A DNA stretch of 64,000 nt from NCBI GenBank assembly GCA_000151295.1, contig GG745345.1, forward strand, positions 404,621-468,620. The letters run 5' to 3'. The notes beneath the pieces are model-generated. The model was not told the DNA's origin, did not search any database, and saw only the letters and a list, made by a program, of their open reading frames with translations. This DNA is from Allomyces macrogynus ATCC 38327. Its lineage: Eukaryota; Blastocladiomycota; Blastocladiomycetes; Blastocladiales; Blastocladiaceae. Position numbers and translations under genes: made by a program. Within the stretch, counting starts at the first letter, position 1; every line of letters begins with the position of its first letter. Positions 42,953 to 54,797 of the stretch are shown here, in pieces.

Positions 42953-45769
42953 ATGGCCGCGGCCGCCGCGACCACCGCCAACGCGCACCACGCGCGCCTC
43001 GCCACCTCGTCCACCACCTCGAGCCGCACCGTCACGCCCGGCATGGCTCCTCCCGCACCGGCTCCCGCACCCGCTGCCGCACGGCCCGACGAGGAAGCGG
43101 CAGCACACGCGCTCGTCGCGAGTACGAGAATCGACGTGCCTGCACCCTTCTTTCGCGCGGCCGCGGCGGCAATCGTCCCGCGCAGTCCGCGCACGCCCGC
43201 AGCCGCCGATGGGAGGGCCGCAACGGCACGCCCGCCCGCAGCGCTCATGGTCGACAAGTACCGCATTGGACGCACGATTGGCGAGGGCAGTATCGGCAAG
43301 GTCAAGCTGGCCATGGACGATACCGGCCAGAAGGTGCGATTCGCCCGATGCAGTCGTTGGTCGGTCACACACGGCGAAATATGGGAGCTAACGCCGCTGC
43401 CGCTGCCGCCGCCGCTGCCGCCTCACGGTTGATCCCGCTAGTATGCCGTCAAGATCATTGACCGCAGTAAAATCGCAAACGTGCCGGGCGCCGAGGCACG
43501 CATCGTGCGCGAGGCCGCCGTCCTGTCGCTGCTCGACCACCCGCGTACGCCGTCGCGCGCACCTCCATCCCACGCTCGCGCGGCGCTGATCCCGAACTGA
43601 TGAGCGACCGGCCCGTAGACATTGTCCGAATGGTCGACGCGATTGCCACGCCGACGCACTTCTTCCTCGTCATGGAGCACGTCCCGGGTGGCCAGGTGCT
43701 CGACCTGATCGTAGCCAACGGCGCGCTCCCGCTGCACCTCGTGCGCAAGTACGCGTGCCAGTTGCTCAGTGCGATCGGTACGCATCTCATCGACTGCCAC
43801 CGTTTGCCCAAATTTTCCACGGCTGACAACTCGCGGCCCTCGCCAGAATATTGCCACCACCACCACATTGCGCACCGCGACCTCAAGATCGAGAACCTGC
43901 TGCTCGACGCCCAAGGGCGACCTCAAGGTCATCGACTTCGGCCTGTGCAACTTCTTTGACCGCAACACGCTCCTGCAGACATTTTGCGGGTCCGTCTATT
44001 TCGCATCGCCTGAGCTCCTCTCGGCGCAACCCTACGCGGGCGCGGCGACCGACGTCTGGAGCGCCGCGTGCATCCTGTTCGTCATGGCCTACGGCCGCGT
44101 CCCGTTCGACGCGCCTTCGCTGCCAGCCCTACATGCGAAAATCAAGGCCGCCGACGTGGCGTTCCCGGTGCCCGAGTCGCCCTCGGCGCAGGCACTGCAG
44201 GACCTGTTGCGCAACATGCTCGTGGCCGACCCGGTCCTGCGGTGGTCGATTGAACACGTCAAGGCCCACCCATGGCTCGCGGCCGCGGTACCTGTGATCT
44301 GCGCGCCGCCCGCGGTTCCGGACCGGTCGCTCAAGAAGATTGCGCTCATGGCGCTGTTTACGCCGGGACTCGACCACACCTGGGCGCACCAGATGCTCGC
44401 GCACGGCGCACACGACCGCGCTATCGACCTGGTTCAGGCCGTGGCGCAGGGGCAGACGCGGGACGAGGTGGTGGCTGGGATCCGCGACCCGACGCACCAT
44501 TTCCACGCGCTATACTGGCTGTGTCTCGAATGGCTCGAACGACGCGGCGGCGGCTGCAGCGGGACCGCTCCCGCCCCCGTGCCAACGGCCGAATTGACCG
44601 ACCTGCTCGCGTCAATGAAACTCGCGGGTGGCCCATTCACCGACTCCGGGCTCGGCGCGTCAACGACGGCGCTCGCGGCCGAGGACGTGACCACGCACCC
44701 GGACGTATCGGACCACAGCGACCCGCCGTCGCTGCACGCGGTCGTGGCTGACGCGATCGCCGCGACCGACCGGCTCCATGACGCGCCACCGCGCGCGCGG
44801 AACGGCGGGCCGCCGTATCGCACTGAACCCACCCCACCGGCCATTGCCGCGGCCGCGACGGCCGAGCACGCGCGATTCGCGTCGTCCTCATCCACGGCGT
44901 CTTCTCCACCGGGCACGTCCACGGCGGTCTTCGAGTCGCTGCACACGCCCGGGTCCACGGCGCCCTTGACCCCGTCCATGTCTCTCCCGCGTCGATCGCC
45001 GTCACACCCGCAACTCTCTTCGTCGTCCCCGTTTTCCGCGACGACCTTACCGCGGACGCTCGCGCACGCCGCGTCGTCCGGGACCCTGTCGTCGTCGATC
45101 ACCTCGCTCGATTCGGTCCGGTCGCGCCCCGCGCCCTTGCGGATCCCGCCAGGTATGAACACCAAGATGCGGGGCCCGCCGCCGTCCCCGTCCCGTGCAG
45201 GCCGGACCCACTGGCCCACCAACGGCACCATCGCGACCGCATCCGCGATCCCGCCTCCCCTACCTCCACACGCACTCACCCCGGTACCCGAACTCCCCCC
45301 ACCACCCCCACCGCCGGTCGCCGACCCCGTGCCGCCACTCCGCCGCGCACGCTCTCTCCGCACACTTCTCGCGGGCGCGACGTCAATCGCCGTCGATACC
45401 AGCGACCGCACCCCCGTCGGGTCCCTGTGCGCGATCGCGGCGGACCGGTTACATTTACGCGTCTCGGACGCGGACGAGACGGGGGCCACGCTCGCGCACG
45501 CGCCGTCGGTGGTCGGTGCGGATAAGCGCGAGGTCGTGATGCGCGTGAAATTGGCCAAGGGGTTACTGGGACCCGCCTTGGTGTTCAAGTTGAAGCATGG
45601 CGAGGTGGGCGTGTTTCGCATGTTGGTCGAGGCGATGCAGCGCGAGTGGGCGAGGGTGAAGGCAAGTGGTGGGGTGGAGAATGAGGGGAGCATGGGGGAC
45701 AGTGGGGCGAGGGGGCTCGCGCGGTCGCAGAGCGTGCAATCGATCCGGTCGGTTCGCGCGCGGCCGTGA
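42953..45769 (+). CDS. KIN1/MARK-like serine/threonine kinase
   Basis: Exons 42953-43333, 43442-43544, 43619-43777 and 43847-45769 (introns 108, 74 and 69 nt); one surplus C at about 43910-43912 breaks the frame (GACGCCCAAGGGC for GACGCCAAGGGC), and correcting it gives 854 aa. After a 98-aa Ala/Pro-rich leader the kinase domain reads YRIGRTIGEGSIGKVKLA (P-loop), YAVKIIDRSKI (VAIK Lys), EHVPGGQVLDLI, HRDLKIENLLLD, VIDFGLCNFF, the TFCGSVYFASPELL activation segment and WSAACILFVMAYGRVPFD. All catalytic residues are present. A UBA-like linker follows (LKKIALMALFTPGLDHTWAH). A long Ser/Pro-rich region leads to a C-terminal domain of about 95 residues resembling KA1 (KREVVMRVKLAKGLLGPALV). These features point to the Kin1/MARK/AMPK-related group acting at the cortex. 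The exact orthologue is not certain. Confidence 0.82.
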
Positions 45770-46124
45770 TCACGACCGGTGATGCTTGGCGGCCGTCTTC
45801 AAAGTTCGTTTTGATCGACCCGCGACCGAAACGGGGTGGAGCAGCGCCCCGACACGGTCGTGTTTGTACAGTATCCTGATCTCACCGTGTTTTTTCTCCT
45901 TTCCTTTCGGGCCAGCAGCATTCGGCTGGCCCGCGTTTCCGTGACCCGTCCTCTCTGATTCCCTTTATCCTTGACCCCGTTTATGACCCGTTCGTGTTGG
46001 TGGTGGTTGTCGTTCTCGTGCTGTGTTCGACCGTGATTCCAAGAGTGAATGAAACATGCCCGCACTTCATTTCAAACATATTGAACTCGCAAAAGCAGCA
46101 TTTTGCACACACACCCATCCTCAA
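45770..46124. other. Convergent 3' region kinase/TCD
   Basis: 355 bases between two genes ending toward each other. Nothing coding is seen. Confidence 0.4.
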
Positions 46125-47544
46125 CTACCCCAACCAGTGCCCATCGGCCCACTTCCTCGCGAGCGCGAGCCCGTACTCGACTCGCGCGACCACCTCCTCG
46201 CCATACACGTCCTTCTCCCACGCATCCCCCTCGTCCGCCACTCGCTCCTTGGCGAGCTCCCGATGCCGTGCGGCCTCCTCGGTCGTCATAAGCACCAAAT
46301 TCCCCACATCCGCACGCACCCCAGCACGCCACTTGACCAAGACACACTTGTCCACCTTCCCCGACACGGCCGACCGCTGTGCCCAGACATCGTCCACCAA
46401 CAACGCCACATCCGCCTGCGTCACGTACCCGCCCTCCCCCGCCGCATTCACCTCCTTCAACAGCCGCGCATGGTCTTTAGCGCGCGTGCGGCTCCCCGGC
46501 AGTGCCCCCAGGCTCGGCCATCCGGCGATCCGCGTCAGCACGTGCGCAGCCAACGCGTTCCCAAACATGCCCGGCAGTGGACCCAAGACGGGCAAAATCG
46601 ATGCGCGGAACGTGGGCAGCGGCGCGAACTCGTCGAGCGCCGCGTCCGCGTCTGGCTTGATCAGCGCCAACCCGGGAGTCGCGCGCTCCGTCGAGTACAC
46701 GACGGTCACCCCGCGATCGATGCCCACACGACGCAATTTCCCGCGGACCGCGCGTGCCAGCGGGTCCTCGGAGGTTTCGGAGATATCGGCCACGTGGACG
46801 CGCGACGGGTCGGCTTTCGCGCCGGATCCCATGGACGAGATGACTGGGATGCGGTGGGTGTGGCAAAAGGCCAAGAGCGCGGTTTTCGTATCGAGGTGGT
46901 CGATGCAGTCGATGACGTAGTCGGGTCGGCCTGCGCCGAGAAGTTGCGACTTGGCGACGTCGGCCGCGAAGAGGGCGTTGATCGGGTCGATGAGGACGTG
47001 GGGCGCGACGGCGTGGAGACGCCGCGCGAGGCAAGTGACTTTGGGGGTGCCGACGTCGGCGACGGTCGCGACGGCGTGCCGGTTCAACGAGGAGAGAGTC
47101 ACTTGGTCAAAATCGATGACGCGCAACTTGCCGATCCCGGCGCGCGCGAGCATGTGCGCGGCGTGGCTGCCTACAGCGGTGCGGATGCGTGAGCGACAGA
47201 CCCAGCGGCGAGGAGTGGCGGGTGGAGAAGGTGCGCGCACCGACACCGCCGACACCCACGACCACGACATAGGCATCGCGGATCTTGGCCATGCGGTCAT
47301 CGCCGAAAAACGCGTAGTGGCGGGCCAGTTGCTCGCGGACGAGCGATTCGTCGTAGGTGGCCGGGTCGGATTTCGTCAGAGCGTCCACGTCGAGCGCCGA
47401 CGCGCGCGGGGCGGATTTGGGGGCGGTGGTGGTACGGCGCCGGCGTAACAGGGCTTGGGTTGACATAAGAGCAGCAACGGTGGCCAGGCTCGAGGCCGCG
47501 GCGGCGGCCACGGCGATCTGGCGCGGGGTCCAGGTGTCGGGCAT
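46125..47544 (-). CDS. TCD1: tRNA threonylcarbamoyladenosine dehydratase (Tcd1/Tcd2, TcdA family)
   Basis: Exon 1 (47544-47241) and exon 2 (47170-46125), intron 70 nt, give 449 aa, close to yeast Tcd1 (429) and Tcd2 (447). Residues about 7-30 form a membrane helix (IAVAAAAASSLATVAALM), as in the mitochondrial outer-membrane anchored yeast enzymes. Then come YDESLVREQLARHYAFFGDD, the ThiF-type nucleotide-binding loop VVVVGVGGVGSHAAHMLARA assembled by the splice, IDFDQVTLSSLNRHAVAT, and YVIDCIDHLDTKTALLAFC. The enzyme adenylates and dehydrates t6A37 of ANN-decoding tRNAs to cyclic ct6A. The conserved IPVISSMGSGAKADPSRVHV is intact. Which of the two yeast paralogues is closer cannot be told here. 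Confidence 0.92.
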
Positions 47545-48189
47545 GGTCGAAGTCGTGGGGGAAGAGTGCGGCTTGTCTAGCGACGTGCGGTCTCGCGCGT
47601 CGTGGTCGTGGTCGTGGCCGTGGTCGTCGTGGCCGTGGTCGTCATGCTCCAGTTTGCGGCCGACGGTCGAATATTGCGGTGGCAGGCGGGGTGATCCGCG
47701 TGCGGTGGAGACGTGATCACGAGCGATTGTGCCATTCGAGCGTGACATTCCGAGCGATCCGTCGCTTTGACCGAGCGCCCGGGATATTCCGGCTGCAGGC
47801 CGGATTGGGGTGGCGGGCTGGTGGCGCGGCTGGTGAGTCGCCGAACCGCACGTCGAAAAGTCACCGCTTGGTCACGCGTGCCTCCCCAGACTGCCTCGCA
47901 CGCAACTCCGACTCGAAGGGATCGCTTGATCCGCGCTGCCGGAACCACGCACCGCGCCCACGGCGAGCCGACGGCCCCACCGGCAACAACGGTGTCGGCG
48001 CGCGCCTACAGCAGCAACTGCTGGCCCTGCCGTGGCCGCTGCTTCATATTCGCCCAAGGCCCCACGACCCGGTCCCTTCTCCCCTGGGCGCCAGCAACCA
48101 CCAACGCTTCCAACCACCCCACCCCACCCAATTTTGTCCCTTCGATACCTGCAACCGCTGCACGCACCACCAGCACCACCAGCACCACC
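47545..48189. promoter_or_regulatory. Divergent region TCD/BCAT
   Basis: 645 bases between divergent starts. The minus frame upstream of the TCD ATG stays open and would read a His/Asp repeat (HDDHGHDHDHD); I treat this as leader, since the family starts at the downstream ATG. Confidence 0.4.
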
Positions 48190-49733
48190 ATGTCGCGCTT
48201 CGTCTCGTCGATGCGCCCGCTCTTGATGGCGGCCGCCCCTTCAGCCGCTCGCGCCGCGCGCCCCGTCTTTGCCCGCCATCTCGCCGCCGCTGCCGCTGCC
48301 GCTGCCAAGCCCGCCGAGCTCTCGGTAAGCACATTTCCTCATGATGCCCCAACCAAACGAGCGACCTTGCGTCCTGACCACTCCGTGAACCAACCAGGCG
48401 GCCAAGCTCGAAATCACCAAGACGACGAAGCCCAAGACGCCGCTGCCGCACAACGAGCTCGTCTTTGGCCGGTCCTTTTCCGACCACATGATTGTCGTCG
48501 AGTGGGACCAGCAGACCGGTTGGTCGACGCCGAAAATCACGCCCTACGGCAAGCTGCAGCTCGACCCGTCGTGCACCGTCTTCCACTATGGTGTCGAGGT
48601 GCGTTTTCCGGTAACGCTGTGATCACGGTCACGAGTGCCGCGAAGTCTGACCATCTTTTTTTCTTTCTCGCAACAAACAGTGCTTCGAGGGCATGAAGGC
48701 CTACAAGGACAAGGCCGGCAAGATTCGCCTGTTCCGCCCGGACATGAACATGGCGCGCCTGAACCGGTCGGCGCTGCGTCTCGCCATGCCCTCGTTTGAC
48801 CAAAAGGAGCTGACGGAAATCATCAAGAAGTTTGTCAAGCTCGAGGAGAAGTGGATTCCGCAGGAGAAGGGCTACTCGCTCTACCTGCGCCCGACCATGA
48901 TTGCCACGCAGGTGCGGCTGCTCGATTTTCGCGGTAGGACGCGCGTGCATGGAACTGACTCTGGTTGCTCTGAATTAGCCCTCGCTCGGTGTCGGCCCGA
49001 GTTCGCGCGCCATGCTCTTTGTGATCGCGTCGCCCGTCGGCCCCTACTTCAAGTCGGGCTTCACGGCCGTGAGCCTGCTCGCGCAGTCGTCGTACCTGCG
49101 CGCGTGGCCCGGAGGCACCGGTGATGCCAAGGTTGGCGGGTACATCGTCTTTGTGTTCTCGCTGGAATTTTGCCTTTTCGAACCACCGTCGATTCTGACC
49201 GCATTCCCCACCACCCTCCTTTCGCCAACAGCAACTACGCGCCGACGATCATGCCGCAGGTCGAGGCCAACAAGAAGGGCTACCAGCAAATCCTGTGGCT
49301 CTTCGGCCCGAACGACGAGCTCACGGAAGTCGGCACCATGAACTGCTTTGTCTACTGGGTCAACGAGCAGGGCGAGAAGGAGCTCGTGACCCCGCCGCTC
49401 GACGGCACCATCTTGCCAGGCGTGACGCGCGACTCAATCTTGGGGCTCACGCGCAAGTGGGGCGAGTTCAAGGTCTCGGAGCGCAAGCTCACCATGGCCG
49501 AGATCGTCAAGGCTTCGAACGAGAAGCGGCTGCTCGAAATGTTTGGCGCGGGCACGGCCTGCATCGTGTCCCCGATCAAGGCGATTCATTACCAGGATAA
49601 GGATCTGGTGGTGCCGCTCGACCCGGCCAACCCGACCGCGCAGGCTGGGCCGCTCACAAAGCGGATCAATGAGACGATTCTCGGGATTCAGTATGGCGAG
49701 ATCCCGAGCGAGTGGAGTGTGGTTGCCGAGTAG
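48190..49733 (+). CDS. BAT1: Branched-chain amino acid aminotransferase, mitochondrial
   Basis: Exons 48190-48324, 48398-48598, 48681-48911, 48979-49139 and 49232-49733 (introns 73, 82, 67 and 92 nt) give 409 aa. The N-terminal 40 residues ([11 protein letters not shown], many Arg and Ala, no acids) look like a mitochondrial targeting sequence. Class IV aminotransferase landmarks are [55 protein letters not shown] with the PLP-binding Lys, [32 protein letters not shown] and the GSGTAC-like [11 protein letters not shown]. The enzyme interconverts Leu, Ile and Val with their 2-oxo acids. The exon junctions fall inside conserved motifs and all restore them. The call is secure; the mitochondrial location is inferred from the leader. 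Confidence 0.96.
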
Positions 49734-50154
49734 AGTATTGGGGGGAGGATGGATTGCGTCGCGATTGTTGCTTGGTCGATAGTGAGGTGGGGGGGATCAC
49801 GTTGTGATCCGGGGGTTGGCAATTGATTGCGTTTCGTCCCTAATTTGCTTCCTGGTGGCGAGGGTCTCTCAGACAGTGGTTCGAGTTGGACGAACAAATG
49901 GTTGGACTGCGCATTCCGGCTCAGTCAAAGCGTCGTCGATGAAGAATGCAATCGCGACCTGGTTGTCAAAACATTCGAATGAGTGGAGAAAGCGCACAGA
50001 GTCCGTCTCATCACATTCTCACAGTTTGTCAGCTTGCAATCGCACAACCCCGACGCAACGGTCGATAAGTTTGTGAAACCTAGAAGATCATCCATTCATG
50101 CAATCTTATGTACAAAATCCCCAACCCTTCCACCTCCCTCCCCGCACCACCCGC
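49734..50154. other. Convergent 3' region BCAT/EAF6
   Basis: 421 bases, AT-richer than the genes. No coding signal seen. Confidence 0.4.
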
Positions 50155-51013
50155 TCACTCATTCCCCTCATCAATCCCCGCCGTCCCCGTCCGCGCGCGT
50201 TTCGGCGCGCGTTCCCCCGCTGCCGCACCACTGCGTTTCTTGTTCGCCGTCGGCGTCACGACACTTGGACTCGCCGGCATCCCAGCCGCTGTCGCGGCAG
50301 CGCGTTTCCGCGTCGATGCCGTCGCGGCCCCGCCCTTGGTCGCGGCAGGCGTCGCATGCACGCCACCATGTGCCATCACCACCGCAGCCGCCGCAGCCGC
50401 CGCGGTCATTTCGGCATCGCGCGCTTCAAATTCGGCTTTTTTCGCTTCGAGCGACTACCGCACCGGACGTGTTCGGTCAGTTGGTTTTTTTGTGAGATGG
50501 CGAGAGGGGGCGAGGCGGAAGTGTACCTTATGCAAAGTCGACGAACTCATGGAGAAAATCCGGTCCGTGTCGGCGACCGGCGCGCGCGCGCGCTTTTGGC
50601 TGCCGCTACCCCCAAGCGCGCCGCCGCCCGGGGGATTTGCGGACCGCGCGCCCGACCCGGTGTACCCGTCGAACCCGCGCACAATGTTCCCGCCCGCGGC
50701 GGTTTCCTCGAGGTAGTTGCCCTCGAGCTGGTAAAGGCGGAATTCGAGGTCAACCTGCGGCAGCACGGGCAGCGGGGTGTGTGAGCGGCGTAGAGCGCGA
50801 AGGCCGAAAGAAAAAAAAAGGAAACCGTACGAGGTTGCGCTCGGCCTTTTGCTTTTGCGCGATTAACTCGATCAGTTGGGCCTCCAGGTCCTTTATTTGC
50901 GCCTCGGGGGTGCCGGACTTGGTGGCGGCCTGGTAGGGTGGGTCAGGTGGGTTTGGCGAGTCAGGCGTGGTTTTTCGGACATGTGTGGGGCGGGAGTTCA
51001 AAGCTGGGACCAT
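50155..51013 (-). CDS. EAF6: Eaf6 / MEAF6, subunit of NuA4 and other MYST acetyltransferase complexes
   Basis: Exons 51013-50831, 50754-50527 and 50454-50155 (introns 76 and 72 nt) give about 236 aa. The family signature is complete: a coiled-coil start (DLEAQLIELIAQKQKAERNL), then LYQLEGNYLEETAAGGNIVR and GFDGYTGS, then DTDRIFSMSSSTL. The tail is basic (NKKRSGAAAGERAPKRART) like that of MEAF6. Eaf6 belongs to NuA4 and related MYST complexes. The start is uncertain: the ATG at 51013 is in frame, but a CCTACCAG acceptor near 50929 and an ATG at 51039 just before a GTATGG could mean another exon, although that pairing does not keep frame. Confidence 0.85.
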
Positions 51014-52099
51014 ACATCAGTTGCAGTGGATCCATTGTTTTGCGGCATGTTAGAAGGAGCAGCGTTGGCTGCTGGCCTGAAAGCGGTGATGGAAAGGGTG
51101 ATGCGTTTTTGGCAGCACGAAAGTGTGAGGATCTGTGGTGTGTTAGGTTATGAACTGCGGCTTGTTCAAGTTTGTACGTTGATACTTTACAGGTTAGTCA
51201 GGGTGGAGGCTGCGATATCCCTTCAGGCGCTCGCAGGTCCAAGGAAACTTTACAAACGGCGCGTCGGCATCATCGACGCAAAGGTGACCGAGGGCTTGGA
51301 TGCGTTCATTCAATCTATGCAGGAATATGAACTAGTACGCCTGCCCATTGTCAGGGTCGCCCAGGCACTCACGACCCGCAGGGAATGGCATGTTTGCGCA
51401 TCAGCATCATAAAGCACCCAAACTGCGACCCAACAGCGACTGTAGACGGTGGGAGTCAGGTTCTGCCTGCGCGACGTCTTAAGCGCACGTGCCTGCGCGC
51501 CGCCATTGATGGCGCGACCCGTCGCGTCTCAATCAAGTGATGTGACAAATGGCCAACCATCAGGTTGGACGTTGAGCGTGATGGCCCACCGTTCGGTGTC
51601 AGCCGTGAGACAATGCAGGAAAGCGGAGCAAGCAGCGTGAGTGTACTCTCCACCATTTGTCGCGTGTGTCAGTCCGTTCGCTGATGTGGCGACAACGCAC
51701 AATCTGCAACAAGCCATTCAGCAAATGGTTGACAACCACCATCGATGCTGTTTAGTGCATTTGGCATGGCGCTCAGGTTCGCAGCGGTTTTCTCGATAAA
51801 GTTGTGAAAGCAACGTTCAGATTTGGAACCACCTGCGATATCATCTAAGCTCGCCGATAAAAATTCTCCAAAACCTGGAATGGGCCCACACAATCCATCA
51901 TGGAACAAATATCTTACAGCTTTGCAGATCAAGTCCCTGGCGGCCTGCACATCTACCCTGGCTGTTCTGGTGCCTTTTCACTTTGAGCGCCTGACACGAC
52001 GATGTATCCGCTGCATTTTGGCCATTGAGTCGAGGAGAAGCAAGACGACCTGAAAAACGCTGCTCGACATTAACCCCGAATTTGAATCACTTCCTCCGC
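51014..52099. other. Region between EAF6 and the F-box array
   Basis: 1.1 kb at lower GC content. Frames of 90-178 codons on both strands have no recognisable domain. The right end (about 51990-52040) shares short blocks with the sequence at 54690-54735, so the duplication unit of the F-box array may begin here. Confidence 0.35.
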
Positions 52100-54043
52100 A
52101 TCACTGCTCTTCATCTCCACCAACCTGCTTCTCCCCATTATTCTCCACCTCCACAATCGTCACGCCTGGGTCAGCCCTGGCCAACATTGACAGCATCATC
52201 TGCAGCAGAGGCATCTTCTCATCTTCTTTGCCTGAATGGCGCGCCACTTGCACCACGGCCACATGATCCAGGATCGACACATCTTGCGAGAGGGCGGCTC
52301 CATTCTTGAGCGTGACGCGGCATTAGCCTCGCGCCGTCGCTGCCAATTTCATGGCGGCCACCATGACCGAATCGGGTACGAGCGAGAGCGTTAAAATGTG
52401 GAGCTTGGGCGTGGCCCATAGAACACTGGCAGGCGCGGTCAGGTCGAATGGGTCAACATCGATGTGTTGCAACGTGAGCGACTCGAGATAGGGGAGTGAG
52501 GGTAACGACTCTGCATCTTGGCTGCTGTAGTATCCTGGTGTGACAAGTCAACAACGATCCAAGTGGGCTACGCGCAGTGTGCGAGCGTGATTGGTCATAT
52601 TTTCACGCTATGCGAAAAGAGAAGGAAACAGGGAGCCGCCGTCGACAGTTTGGGGGAAAAAAACGAAAAGTCAATCTACCAATAAAACAGTCCGATCCAA
52701 GGAAAGCTTCTCCACCCCAAGGTGCCCCATGCCAACAGGAAATGAAATGCTCCTTGCTCTGGAATAGAACAGATCCTGTGCACAAACTCGACTCAAGAAC
52801 CAAGCAACAATCTTGGGCGCTGGGCGAGCAAATGATGGCACCGATCAATCAATAACGAGAAACAGGGCAGCAAGACTTAGTTTGCGTTTGACAACAGCAT
52901 TGGCCGGTTCCGTCAGCACATTGAGCATGGCAACTCCTTTGTTGCCAGGAATGAGAAGCCGAACATCGCCCGTCAAGGTGAGCTCTTGAAGTGGCGTAAG
53001 AGACAAGACGGCGTCAAGATGAGCAGCCGTGAAAGCTGGCGAGTGAAGGTACAGGCAGCACAGTGCTGGGAAGACGGTCAGAGGCACGTCATGGCGATAA
53101 TAGTGGCAAGAGAGCACCATCGTGGGCGCAAGCTCGAGCATAGTAATGCTGGCAAAAATGCGCGCAGGTCCGGTTTCGGGTCAGTGAGGCGATCAGGGAG
53201 CATGTACCAATTAGCCAAGCTAGTAATAGCTGAATCGTGTGGAATGCACTCAAGAATCACATTGACTGCCACCGGGTTCCACAAATACTCAAGACCACAG
53301 TAACGCATCAGGTAAATATCTCCAAGTGATTCAGTTTCATGCACAGCGCGCCACACAGGCACACGATCACGATGAAGCATGTCTCCGAATTATTGTTGGC
53401 GCTGTGATGTGTTGCCAATGGCCAATGTATGGATCGTCTTGAGGCTAGGAGTCCGCGCCAATACCACTTGCACGACTGCCTTAAGGGTCTGAATGTCCGT
53501 ACCCATCACTTGGCGAGCGTCAGACTCATCTGGCGCGAACTAGGCGTACTTGGGCCTTGATGGTAGCATTGCGCCACCTGGGTTGGTATTGGGAACACTT
53601 GCCACAGGCTCGTCCAGGGCACGGCCAGGATGTGGGCGCAGGTCGGCAACAAGAACGAGATCACGGAGCACAGAATTGATTGAGACAACTGGTGCGGTTT
53701 CACTGGTCAAATGCGGTCGCATCAACTTTGGCTGAGACAACATGATTGAGCAAATGTTTCGGCTCATTCGAGGAACAGGATCATGGCAGCCCGCCAGCTG
53801 CCAGATAAGAACGGTACGCGAGGAATAGAACAGGACATACTGTTCGCCAAGGTTTGAAGCAACACTTCCGTGCAGTTGGCGACACGTTGTGGCAACGTGA
53901 ATGCGAGCGGAACGCGGCAGCTCGTGCGCAATCATGGTCAAGAGTTTGAGGGGTAGGTTGAGGAGCGAGACAGCCGCGCATGGTGACAGAACTGTCGCAT
54001 CGCAAGGACAAGGCGCCAAGTCTTTGGTCAGATCAGTCGACAT
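52100..54043 (-). pseudogene. F-box/LRR-like paralogue B, decayed
   Basis: Starts MSTDLTKDLAPC at 54043 and follows the intact neighbour (54798-56714) along its length: LLNLPLKLLTMIAHELPRSA (F-box), FYSSRTVLIWQLAG, LRDLVLVADLRPHPGRALDE. An in-frame stop occurs at 53540 (after SRPKYA), another near 53390, and a frame change near 53150 (between DLRAFLPA and ITMLELAPTMVL). The 3' third (52850-52110) still aligns at DNA level with the neighbour's intron and second exon. The F-box part alone could still be expressed as a 167-aa protein. F-box proteins recruit substrates to SCF ubiquitin ligases; this copy has probably lost that role. Confidence 0.75.
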
Positions 54044-54797
54044 TGTGCTCGTCAATTGCTACAGAATGCCGAATCACTTGAGAGCATTGAGACAAAATTG
54101 TGGAGAGCGCGGCAATATGTGGGTGCCGCATGAAGTGACGAGGAATCAGATTTTGTGCGTTGACATGATGGACATGTGACATGAAGATTCATGCCTGAAC
54201 TGGATGTGGCTGTCTCTCCTTCGGCCAGATTGCACCACTTCATGTCGCCTGGTCTGAAGTCTGTCAAGCAGCAACCAATTTGGTACACCCCAACTTGAGG
54301 ATGGTGAGGCATGTTTCAGCAGAAGGGATCTCGGCTCTCGATTGACAGATAAGGCAACTACAAAACTCCAGAGTCGCGTTGAGTGTGACCCGGTTCTGTT
54401 GTGGAATCACAGGAATGGGTTCATTTCAGACCATTTGAACAGGGATTCACCGACCAAGCGGCTAACCGTTGATTGTTTGCAACTGGTTCGCGTCGCCGTT
54501 TCATGGAGAATACCTGACAGAGTCGCAGCATACTCTGGCTGTGTGTATGCTATTAATCAGGACTAGCAAGGACCAGCAAAGTCACAAACCGGTGCCAAAA
54601 TGACAAAGTCATGTCCACTGATTGGGGATCATCATGGCTGTGAGCGTTGGTTGGCATGGTCGGTTGCAACAGTTCCACATCATCGTTTCACTGAGAAAGC
54701 CTGACACAGCCTGGATTTTGGCAATTGAGTGAAACACAGCCACGATACATTCGCACGCAAACTGGCCGGATTCAAACTTGGATCGGTTCTCCTCGCA
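54044..54797. other. Spacer between paralogues B and A
   Basis: About 750 bases without a gene. Related short blocks recur at 54485-54530 and 54658-54700 (GTTTCATGGAGAATACCTGAC and GTTTCACTGAGAAAGCCTGAC, a few mismatches apart). Confidence 0.4.

Noticed and set aside
46125..51013. Functional cluster of BCAT, TCD and EAF6
   Set aside because: Unrelated pathways on mixed strands; ordinary compact-genome neighbourhood.
50876..51412. 178-codon plus frame overlapping EAF6
   Set aside because: Its first half is antisense to the EAF6 coiled coil and the remainder has no domain or homologue that I recognise.
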